From assembly GCF_000524195.1 (NCBI RefSeq), contig NW_020170396.1, forward strand, positions 212,698-276,697: a DNA stretch of 64,000 nucleotides, read 5' to 3'. Source of the stretch: Echinococcus granulosus (taxonomy: Eukaryota > Platyhelminthes > Cestoda > Cyclophyllidea > Taeniidae). Position numbers and translations under genes: made by a program. The notes below the pieces were generated by a model. The model saw only the letters and a list, made by a program, of their open reading frames with translations. It was not told the origin of the DNA and did not search any database. Shown piece after piece: positions 48,503-58,269 of the stretch (position 1 is the first letter of the stretch; each line of letters begins with the position of its first letter).

Positions 48503-50157
48503 CTGAAAGCGAGGATATTCTGATTAAACGGGTTTGGGAGAAAAGGGTTGCTAAATTAATGATAGAAAGCAGCAAGAGTATGTTCACTATCATCTAAAAA
48601 GCACACAAATCCCACGCAAGGCTTTACTTGGTTTTAATCTGCCTGTAGTTACTCATCAAAATAGGGGCCAAATCCCAACACACTAACCATATGGAACTTT
48701 CCAACAGCTAAATGGCTACAAACCGACCGGACTTGTTGATGATAGGGCGCATAAGACGCTAAAAGACCTTGGCCCAATTATGTCGTCTTTCTAGAATTTC
48801 AGCCTTCTAATAACATTAACAGGATTTTGAGAAATTTAAATCTATATTGTAAAAATTACAGACTTACACCTTAGTGCTTACTTGGTTCACCTAGGTCTTC
48901 ACAAGTATTTAACTAAGTGATAAAAGACCCTTTAGTTAATTATATGGCCACTGACTGAGTTATCTCAAGTTTGCAAGTCCTATAAGATTTCCGGAACATA
49001 ATTACCTAACTTAGTTTGTATGTCACATAAGACTCTTTTCAAGTAACTCAACGGTATGGAGTGTTTCATATACAGTCTGAGAATAGCTTTGGTAAACTTT
49101 CGCCTAATCCTTTTGATGATTCGATCTCGCCCTATGTAAGGGAGTCAACAGTGGTGCAGCAACTTTCTTTGTAGTCTTTAGTTAACTATCCAATATTCCA
49201 ACTGTAGCTCCAGCAAATAAGACTAAAGATATAGTCCCTGAGGTGCAATTATGCTGTCCCGTAATATTTAATTCTCACATTCAGTTTTATTGTGCCAAAA
49301 CATCAACAAAAGGTCAAAAACTGAGGAATTTCCCACTTAGAAATCCAAACAACCAACTTTTGTCTGAATAAGTATAGGATGGGAACCTTAAATGGCAGTG
49401 CTTAAACAAAGACAAACAGCCGTGTTGCCATATTAACATTTCTCGAAACAAAATGAACTAAGATTCTAAAAGCACTCCTTTAAAACTACTAAAAATTCTT
49501 TAATATCAGTAGTGGATAGCGACCTGGATGTGGAATGCGACATAAGGTTATTACTAAAAAATTCTTTTTCTAAAGCATCGGCTCCTTTAGCAATTGCTTC
49601 CAAAAACTCCATAGCTAATTGCGTTAAAGGGTAGTGCATTACTAAAGACTAGACAGGGTCAAAGTCTACCTGACTTTTGAGTCACCCTGAATACAAAGGC
49701 CGCCGGTGGCACGTCAAATGAAACACAGCTCCCCACCTCTTAGTGGCTGCAATTAGCAATGCTACCACTACATACCCGTCAACGTCTACAAGCCTTCACA
49801 CACGTCACCAAGCAAAAGCCGCATGAACGCAACCCCCGCAGTTGACCCCCAGTGTGAATGGCACAGTCGTTGCGCCGACCCAAATAACCACCCCACTGCT
49901 AGTTACGTCTGTCACCTGCATCATTAAAAATGAGAATAAGTCTTGCACAAGAATTTCTAAAAGCGAAACCTTAAAAAGTTTTAACAAAAACTGACCGTTC
50001 ACAAAGTGGAACGTATGCCGACTTTCGGCAATCGAGTAATAGGAGGAAAAGTCCGACCGATTAGTACATGACACTCCGAGAGTCTCATAAAAGTACAAAA
50101 ATGACTTCAAACCAAGAAGGGATGAAAAGCGAGAAGCCAAAGAGGGAGAGAGGTGAA
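48503..50157. other. Region between CENPX and the NHERF-type gene, no gene seen
   Basis: AT-rich with no supported exon. A first exon or the promoter of the CENPX-GTF2H3-CMTR1 unit should lie within the first several hundred bases. No TATA box or clear donor was identified. Confidence 0.4.
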
Positions 50158-52244
50158 TCACAGACGGTTAAAAAATTTGGCCCTAGCACCGAAGCTTTTG
50201 CCAGATTGCATACAAGCCTTTCGTGAGGACGTGGTACGTGAAGAGTTCGGCAGTTCCGATCCCTCAGATGTCTGCGCTGGTGCTAACGGCGATTGGGCGG
50301 GCTCGTTTGCCTTCTTTGACTCTTCATCGTCAATGGGCTGTGAAGCGACAACTGGAGTGGGTTCCGATGACTCGGCTGCCTCCACCTAGGAATGGGATAG
50401 TCAATTAAGCGGTGATGCAATTTGCAGAACAATTACCCAACTTCTCCAAAAGCGCATATTTAATTATGCAAACCTTTCCAGTCTCCCACGATGGTAGCAT
50501 GGAGCTTTCCCCATCCCACCACGCTACTGATTTCTCAGGCCGTCAATACATTTACTTCCAGAATGCTAGCCACGAGCTCCACTACAGCCGGAAATTATAA
50601 TGCCAAAAGGGCGCAAATCAACACTTTCATGACCTGGTTTCAAAGATGGCACCGAGCTATTCTTTTCGGTAGTGATCAAGGGCCTGCCAGACAAATGGAA
50701 ATTAAGTGGCCACTTGTTTGGCGTAATTACTAAGTAAACACGCGAGCGCATCCGAATTACCAACAAAGTAAATAAAAGACAATGAATTCCAATGCTTCGA
50801 CTGGTCATCAAACGAAGGAGCAAGGCCACTGTCAATAAAACTGACGGGGTTTCAAATACACCTGGTTACACCCACACGCAAACATTCACTTGCGACTTAT
50901 CGGGGTCAGATTCAGAGAAGAGTCACACAAGATGAATGCAAGACGAGATGTGGACAGACAAAAGACGATAGCCACGTTCCATTTAATTTGAATTTTTAAT
51001 AAGGCCTAAACAAGTTAAGGGTGGATGCACCAACTTTTGTTTGGCGTTGTATGATATGAAAACGTGGGATTAACTGAAGTGACAAGAACAAGATGCAAAC
51101 GGCGCAAACAAATCCCTGATGACAAAGTCCACGGAAAGGCAAAGTTCAACAGTTTTTGAAACTTAGTGAGGACTTTAAACTTCATAAGGGTTGGAGAAAA
51201 AACGAAATTGTGCACATTTTGGAAATAGTGGAGAAACACAAACAAGCTGTAACACGAATAAAACTTTATAGCAAAATAAATAAAAACTTTTAGCAGGAAA
51301 ATTGTGAAAGGCAATAATGATGGATTATTGCATAAAAGTGCGGGTAATAATAGTTGTGAAACTTTAGACGCGACAGTAAATGGGTGACATACCTTAGTGC
51401 AGTTGACGTGAGACCCATCTACATGAAAAAGGCAAAAAGGGGTGAGCTTTCATGCAAAAGTGATCACATAAAAGCGATTACGATTTCTTGGAGTATAAAT
51501 CAAGCAAATTGGCACCGGTGAATATTTTGAATAGTGGACAGTCAGACAATTGTGCGATATTTAAGGTAAAAATACAAGCCTCAAGAAGTGAGCTCGATAC
51601 AGGACAAATTGGCAATTTTTGGAAAATGCATTTACCGATCGAGTTGTCTTCATGATTGGAGTTTTCAGTCCAAGTACATATTCTCCGAACTTCAGGCATC
51701 CCACTGTTAACAATAACTGAGAGCCCATCATAGTGTCTTCTAGCCTCCGAATCCAAAACAAGGAGAGAAACCTCATCGCCTCCCTTCTTTATCAACTCTA
51801 CGACTTCTGGATGTGAATATGATACTAAAAATAATCGAAAAACGAGACAAGCGTGATTCGAATAATCAAAATGCAGGAAAATGCGCCTAAAAATTGAGCA
51901 AACTACCTGAAGGACAAAAAATCCTAAAAAACCAGGTTGAGCATTATTTTACAATGTCAACAAATAAGGCCATTTCGAAATGAACAACTAGGAAGCAACT
52001 GAAGGAGCGCTTGTGTGTAGGGCAAGCAAAGAGAGTTCTGACAATTTACCAACTACTTACGTATATTTTCACCGTTTACTTCAACGACGAAGTCGCCGCT
52101 TTTTAAACCAGCTCTATCAGCCAACGAACCCTCTTTTACTTCGTCAATGTATTGTCCGGTTTGATTTTTTGTGGCAATAAGGGAAAACCCGTAACCCTCA
52201 GTTTTGTCTTCAAGCCGCATGCAGCAGTACCTGGGAACAGCCAT
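50158..52244 (-). CDS. NHERF1: NHERF-type scaffold with one PDZ domain
   Basis: Scaffold that tethers membrane proteins to the cortical cytoskeleton. Exons: 52244-52061, 51824-51636, 51418-51393 (26 nt) and 50385-50158, phases 1, 1, 0, giving 208 residues. The N-terminus PRYCCMRLEDKTEGYGFSLI, then GQYIDEVKEGSLADRAGLKS and VVEVNGENI, is very close to PDZ1 of human NHERF1 (PRLCCLEKGPNGYGF, GQYIRLVEPGSPAEKAGL, LVEVNGENV). YGFSL is the peptide-binding loop. The domain ends GGDEVSLLVLD. Vertebrate NHERF1/2 have two PDZ domains; this has one, then an acidic Pro/Ser linker. The C-terminus ARAKFFNRL recalls the ERM-binding FxNL tail of NHERF1, an inference. The ATG at 52244 starts just before the domain. 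Confidence 0.85.
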
Positions 52245-52777
52245 GACGACCGTCAAGTTTCCAAGTGAGGAAAGAGTGAATTACGAGGTCGACAAAGACG
52301 CTCCAAAAGTCAAACGAATGCTCGACTTCTTTCAAATGAACCATTAAAACGAAGCCTGTAGACGAAAATAACAACAACCGCACCACGAAACTCATGCAAA
52401 AGTATTAAAAGGCCTCTGATTTGCAATAAAAATAATGGGAAAAAATGCTAAAATTAGTTTCCTAAACAGGGATGCATGTTACAGCATTGCTCAAAATCAA
52501 CTTTGATCCACTTTGTCATTGTTAGAGGAAATTTCTGTTTGTATTTGCTGGCTTGTAGCTTTATTTGCAACTCCTCACTACCTCTTTTGGTCGAAATTTA
52601 ACAACAGCTGTCCTCTACGATTTTGTCCCAATGAAAGGAATTTATTTAACCTCCCTGTAACACTTATGATGTTACAATGTGTTTTTTAGAGAAAAGGTAA
52701 GGAATCAAACTGAACCTACTGGTTGGGGAGTGACCGACATTTCCCAAAACCGATAATGTTTCACGTATCCAGATCCG

Positions 52778-53405
52778 CCTACACTAGCGTCCTGAGAGTC
52801 CCTAAAGATGAAAGAAGACAAAATGCTCGGGCAGAATATATATTTAGCTCAGAGAAGGTGTCTGGGCTATTGGCATGGCCCGAAAGGCCAGCCCACCCAA
52901 CAAGGTACAAGAGGGCTAAATCAAAGTACAATGTTGGCGCCTCACCAATACCGAGGGGTAAACCACTATCGCGTTACAATAGCTCTTTTGGATAAGGGCA
53001 AACAGATAGATTTAACTTCGTTACTGAGGAGCACTTAACATCTCGCAAGCCAGAGATATACCCTGCGTCCGACTTTTCCCAAATTTGTGCCCATCACTTA
53101 TTTGCTCCAAGAAATAAGCATGTCAAAATCAAACCAGCATAGGTGTCGTAGAGGTACAAAGGCCAAGCAATAGGAGACCAATGCGCCCCGCCGTACTCTA
53201 GTTGTAATACGATAGTGGTTTATCCCTCGGTTCTGGTGAGGCGCCACTTTTGTACTTTGAATTAGCCCTCTTGTACCTCTGGGTGGGCTGGCCTTTTGGG
53301 CCATGCCAATAGCCCGGACACCTTCTCCGTGCTGAATATATATATCCTGCCCGAGTATTATGTCTTCTTTGGTCTTCAGGGAGTCTTGGGACGCTACACT
53401 AGTAC
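52778..53405. repeat. Imperfect inverted repeat, arms about 210 bp
   Basis: The left arm is about 52778-52985 and the right arm about 53200-53405, its reverse complement, with about 210 bp between. Over the best 110 bp the arms are roughly 90% identical by eye, for example ATTGGCATGGCCCGAAAGGC against ATTGGCATGGCCCAAAAGGC, and GGCGCCTCACCARNACCGAG in both. This suggests a foldback transposon, or two insertions of one element in opposite orientation. No transposase frame is present. It lies between the divergent NHERF-type and FAAH genes. Confidence 0.75.
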
Positions 53406-53945
53406 CTATGCCCCATTGACGCTAAGCAGTAAATATGTACAAACCCAATCAGTCTCGTCGTTCAAAATGTGTGAAGGCCAGGGAAGTAGAGGCAAGCGAG
53501 GGTCGTGCTACACTTGCATTTAAAAAATGTGTTAGTTTGTTTTTGATGGATCACTTATTCGCAGTTAGATTAACAATCCTATTAATATTCTACGCTGAAC
53601 TCTTTTTATTTATTTCATCCTTTAAAATTTATTTTTAATAATTATTGTAAATATATGCTTTACAAACTCTAATTTGCTCAAATCCCAACTATGGTGGTGA
53701 TAATTTGGCTAAGTTAATTCCAATGTTGCTTTTGTGTCAGGTTGTTTTTATCTGCGTGGTTTAAGGCCGTTGTTGGACTGGGGTTCGAGGCCTTATGAAT
53801 CTGACAGGTATCAGTGGCGAGAGATCAGTTGTTTTTTTCCTTGAATAGAAAGATTGTACTGCATTTGTTGCGCGACTTCGCTACTTTTTTCATACCTGCG
53901 CAGTCGTGGGATATCATATACTTTCCTTTCTTATAAGCAACGGGT

Positions 53946-55766
53946 ATGAATTACACTATTGCAATAATGTGGATTGAATTTATTTTTCTTATTTCAGATT
54001 CGACTTTAGAAGACTTTGTTTCAGAATTTATTGCGGCATGGAAGAGGGTGCAGTTATGGGAGATCTTCGGGAGCATTGTTCTCATCTACTTCACATTCCG
54101 GCTCCTTCGACGAATCCTTTTGCGCCGGAAAGTTCGACGTCTTTTGGCTGAAAAGCAGGAGCTTCTCCAGGAAGCTAGAGCACGACTTCTAGACCGCGTT
54201 CAAGGTGATCCTCCTGCTTCCACTCTCAAGGATCTCTCTGCTCTCGAAATCCACGACCGGCTCCAATTTCAGGAGATGACTCCATTTGAAGCACTTCGTA
54301 TTTATCAAAAAAGGGTTGTCGATGTTCTTGGCTCCAACTGTGTCTGTGATGTGATTGAGGAAGCCGAAGCAACCGCTAAGTCTATTGACTCGAACTTTCA
54401 CTCGCCCATTCGTGGACTACCAGTTAGCGTGAAGGAGAATATCGCCATTGCCGGTTACGATTCCAGTATGGGGTTGGTAAGCCGCCTTCTCAAACCTGTC
54501 AGGCGTGATGGCGTATTAATTCAGGTTATTCGTGGTGTTGGAGCCGTTCCTTTCGTTACAACAACCATGAGTCCTACTGGTTATTGTCTTGATGGTTCAA
54601 CGGAAATTTTTGGGAAGCAACGGAACCCTTATGATGCCAAACGCCTTACTGGTGGGAGTTCGAGTGGTGAGGCGGTTCTAATCGCCAAAGGCGCATCACC
54701 TCTTGGTTTCGGGACAGATCTTGCAGGCAGCGTTCGCTTGCCCGCCGCGTTTTGTGGTATATGTGCCCTTAAGCCGACCACCCATCGTGTAAGCACAATG
54801 GGTGTAGAATCTGTCTCCGAGACTGGATGTATTGGCCTGCGTCCCGTCTTTGGTCCTATGGCTAGGCATACGCGTCTCCTCACCGATGCTATGCGAGCTA
54901 TTCTCACATCCGTTATGTTTAATCTAGATCCGCGCACTCCTCATCTTCCATTCCATGAAGGTGTTTTCTCGTCCAGCAAACCTCTCTTGATTGGATTCTA
55001 CACTAATTTTGGGGGGGACATTGCTATGAAGGTTGTTCCTTCTGTCGAATCTGCTCTTTTTCGTGCAAAAGCTGGTTTACAGGCTAAAGGTCACACATTG
55101 GTGGATTTCGAGGTGCCAGAACCCAACAAAGTAGTCTGTCTTACTGTGAAAAGCATGCTAGGTGATGGGGGAGTTGCCTTCTGTGAGGCCGCGCGCTGCG
55201 AGCCTGCTAATCCGCGTCTTCGACGTACTCGCTTTCTCCTCGGAGTACCTGCTCTGCTGAGACGAATGGTTGGGTGGTTTGTTTCCACCTTCTTCAGTAA
55301 GTCGATCGGTGCGGTGTTTCATGCGTCGACGGGCTGTCAAACGGCTTTGGAGGTGTTTACCGTTTCGAAAGAAGTCGAGACGTATCGAGAGGAATTTGCA
55401 AAGGCTTGGGCGGCTGCGAAAATTGATGTTCTTCTCGGTCCCGCTTTTCCCTTTCCCGCTCCACTTGAGGGCACTCCGGATGTACTGCTAGCCGGTGCTG
55501 TGACTTTTACATCGATCTACAACCTATTGGACTACCCTGCCGGTGTGGTTCCGGTATCGAAGGTCAATGAAAGTGACGTGGAAGCCTGCAGAAAGCTAGA
55601 AGGTGAGTATCGAAAAGCTGGAGACTGGTTGAATGCTACTCATGCGAAGCTACAGAGTGATACGAAGGGACTTCCAGTTGCGGTGCAGGTGGTTGGGAAG
55701 CCATTTGATGAAGAGACGGTATTAAGAGTGATGAAGGAGATTGAGGAGAGTCTTCCTCTGGAGTAG
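53946..55766 (+). CDS. FAAH: Fatty-acid amide hydrolase (FAAH)
   Basis: Integral membrane serine hydrolase of the amidase-signature family that breaks down anandamide and related N-acylethanolamines. 606 residues in one open frame (human FAAH1 579). A hydrophobic anchor FGSIVLIYFTF (41-52) is followed by a basic stretch. The catalytic Ser-Ser-Lys set is intact: K163 (PVSVKENIA), S238 (LTGGSSSGE) and S262 (GTDLAGSVRLP), with spacings of 75 and 24 identical to human K142, S217 and S241. Further family blocks are FCGICALKPTTHR, NLLDYPAGVVPVS and GLPVAVQVVG. The first residues are uncertain: TTTTTCTTATTTCAG at about 53998 looks like an acceptor, so translation may begin in an upstream exon ending in phase 1. 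A poly(A) signal lies 85 bp after the stop. Confidence 0.95.
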   Translation: MNYTIAIMWIEFIFLISDSTLEDFVSEFIAAWKRVQLWEIFGSIVLIYFTFRLLRRILLRRKVRRLLAEKQELLQEARARLLDRVQGDPPASTLKDLSALEIHDRLQFQEMTPFEALRIYQKRVVDVLGSNCVCDVIEEAEATAKSIDSNFHSPIRGLPVSVKENIAIAGYDSSMGLVSRLLKPVRRDGVLIQVIRGVGAVPFVTTTMSPTGYCLDGSTEIFGKQRNPYDAKRLTGGSSSGEAVLIAKGASPLGFGTDLAGSVRLPAAFCGICALKPTTHRVSTMGVESVSETGCIGLRPVFGPMARHTRLLTDAMRAILTSVMFNLDPRTPHLPFHEGVFSSSKPLLIGFYTNFGGDIAMKVVPSVESALFRAKAGLQAKGHTLVDFEVPEPNKVVCLTVKSMLGDGGVAFCEAARCEPANPRLRRTRFLLGVPALLRRMVGWFVSTFFSKSIGAVFHASTGCQTALEVFTVSKEVETYREEFAKAWAAAKIDVLLGPAFPFPAPLEGTPDVLLAGAVTFTSIYNLLDYPAGVVPVSKVNESDVEACRKLEGEYRKAGDWLNATHAKLQSDTKGLPVAVQVVGKPFDEETVLRVMKEIEESLPLE

Positions 55767-55850
55767 TGCCATCTTTTCCTAATTGTGTCTCATCTTACAT
55801 GTTTTTTAACACTTCCATTACGTCGGGTTTGATATGTTCACTTTTATTCA

Positions 55851-55856
55851 AATAAA
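55851..55856 (+). terminator. Poly(A) signal of FAAH
   Basis: AATAAA 85 bp after the FAAH stop codon, preceded by a T-rich stretch and followed by a long T run (about 55888-55904) that could act as the downstream U-rich element. Confidence 0.7.
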
Positions 55857-55859
55857 CAT

Positions 55860-58100
55860 GGGAATAGTATTTACGATGTGCCGGCGTTTTTTGTTTTTTT
55901 TTTTTGTTGTGGTTGCAGTTGGTGTTTTTTTAAGGTACTAATGCATCATTAATGGGAATTGGCGACCAACATGAGTGCTTCGAAATGGCGATGGAGGTTA
56001 ATAGGCCTCGATTACTGCGCTGTGTTTGTTGACTTCTCAAATCGCGTTTGTATGCAAAATGATTAGTGCAAATTTAGGTGCTGGTGTCAAATGGTGCTTT
56101 GCACCTGGACTTGGTTTTGGTCTCAGCTAATACTGTAGGAGTATCCTCCTTTATGATCTTTACAAATTGAATTATTTTGAGTAAGAAATTTTCTGGATTG
56201 CGTCTAGAACAGGAGACTGATTGTTGGTCGTAGTGAATGCCCTAGTTGGTGAGGCCGTTTGCCAGTTCATGAATGATAGACCGTTGATACACAACATGTA
56301 TTAGTAGCTCAACATGATATGGTCTGCGTTGCACCAAAATAAAGCAAAATAGTTGGGTTTTGAAGAAGTGTTGCCAATTTCCCAGCGGGGATGTCGGTTT
56401 ATGGGAGGGGCCGGAGCGCCCTGCGTTATTTTGTTCTCTTTTCCTAATTAAGGCCTCAGATGTTTAGTCTTCCTTTGCCTTTACTACTAGTTGGCACTAC
56501 AATGACAATGTTTCTTCACTTTTTGAGGCATGGATCGGAGCTTCTGTCATCACCAATAATCACCTCTAAAATAGGCATCCTCACCCAGCTGTAGGTTTCC
56601 TCTTCGCCTATGTAAGTTCTCTCATTAGAATAAAGATAAATTAAACGGCGATCTCCTGCTTGAAATATTCCTCACCCTGATCTCGTGTGCTGCCTTCATC
56701 GTCCACTTGAGCTGGTGGGATTACGTTGTCGCTTTGAGCCGTAAATGCCAGAAATTATAGTCCAAGAGTCCTGGAGGAAAACTCCACCATTACAGTCTAG
56801 TTGGTGTACTGTTCTTACACGACCTACCGGTTGTTGGGTGTTTTTTGTCCAGTTTTTTCCCAATCTAATAAGTTCACTTTTAATGAAATGTGTGACATGT
56901 GGGACCAGGTGAAAATATCAAGGTGTTGCAAATACGTGATAATAATAGTGGCCGTCTTAAAATTTCCAAGAACAGAATAGAGCGAATAAGTAGTTGCATC
57001 ATAAAGCGTACGTGGTAAGACTGGGGAATATGATACTGGATGCTTTTACTCAATTGCGGCGTCATTTGAACAAGCCTCGAGTGTGGGATGCCACCTCTCG
57101 GCTTAGGTAAGTGGCAGTTAATAAACAATCGGACAGGCAGTTTAGTGATGTCAACAATGGAATGTAGGCTAGACAGTGATGAAGAGGAAAGAAGTCAAGC
57201 CTGTTGACAAGACGCCTAAAATTTATCTGAAGTCCTCATAAAAGCGAGCGAGATGGAGGGAAGACTACGAGTCTCCTCAATTGCTGCCTTGAATGAAACA
57301 AGCCTTGACGGGGTACGTCCAAACGGGAATGCGGTGCCCCGACATGCCTCGAAAACGCACTTCTTACCTTCTGTATGTACCTTGTTTTTCCTAATTTATG
57401 CAAAATGCACATTTTATTTGGGATTTAGACTTCCTCGTTTCATATTTAACATGCATCTCACTCCTCATATGCGATGGTTGATAGTTTTCCTCCCTCCTTT
57501 TCCCTTTCTTCCAGATAAACTCCCTGAAAGTGTTGGTACTTTAATTTCAGCTCCGTACCCACCCGTACTTCGGCGAACATCACAGCCCAAATATATTTTA
57601 CCATGGTTACATCTTTTACTATAAAGTTTCACTCCCTCGGTCCCCACTTTTTTACACCTCGGCATCTAATTTCGATGGAGTAGCTAGGCTAGGTTTAATC
57701 CTGATCAAAAACACGGTTTGTTTTTTTGCTGGTTAGAGCAAAAAAAGCATTGTTTGTATGTACTTTCTGTTTGTGTTGTCACATTGTTTCTCTGAGTGGA
57801 ATTGGCACTTCAATGGATATTCTCCGGCATCGCTTTAAAGCGGTGCTGTTTTAGCGCTTTATTCTTGAAATAATGATAGTATGCAATTTCTAGTTACAAT
57901 CTTATGAAACGGTGAATTTTTTTTGTTTCATAGTACCTGCGTTCGTGATAGGTAGGATTTGAGACGAAGATTAGTTTCGACGGCCTAAAAGCAAAGCCGA
58001 GGGGAGGAAACATGTTACCCAAGTAGGCGAGTCCCTTTAAGGCAATCGCTTCCCAATGTGAATATAAGTATAACGTACTAAGACAAGAGGGATGACAGAG
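55860..58100. other. Intergenic region downstream of FAAH, no supported gene
   Basis: No recognisable coding exon. A plus-strand frame at 57253-57372 (MEGRLRVSSIAALNETSLDG) ends at a GTATGT donor. An open stretch after a TTTCAG acceptor follows at 57551, in compatible phase, but neither part resembles a known protein. Confidence 0.35.
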
Positions 58101-58124
58101 TGTAAACACTGTTGACCCCGGATA

Positions 58125-58265
58125 CGGCGATTTGCAAAAGCGGTTTAGTTTCGGGTCAAAGTGTACGCACGCACGCGCACGGACCAATCGTGTGAATGGC
58201 TGCAGCGTGCACGCACACGTGCAGTGACGGTGTCTGCACCCACCGCAGCCAATCAGGATGCGAGA
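58125..58265 (+). promoter_or_regulatory. GC-rich patch with two CCAAT boxes
   Basis: A CpG-containing stretch (GCACGCACGCGCACGG and GCGTGCACGCACACGTGCAG) holds two forward CCAAT motifs, GGACCAATCG (about 58180) and CAGCCAATCAGG (about 58246), in otherwise AT-rich DNA. It looks like a core promoter for a plus-strand gene, possibly the one starting at 61565, but no transcript is shown. Confidence 0.35.
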
Positions 58266-58269
58266 AACT

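Noticed and set aside
57253..57715. Possible two-exon gene (MEGRLRVSSIAALNETSLDG, then a frame after 57551)
   Set aside because: Phases are compatible but neither segment resembles a known protein, and open stretches of this length occur by chance.
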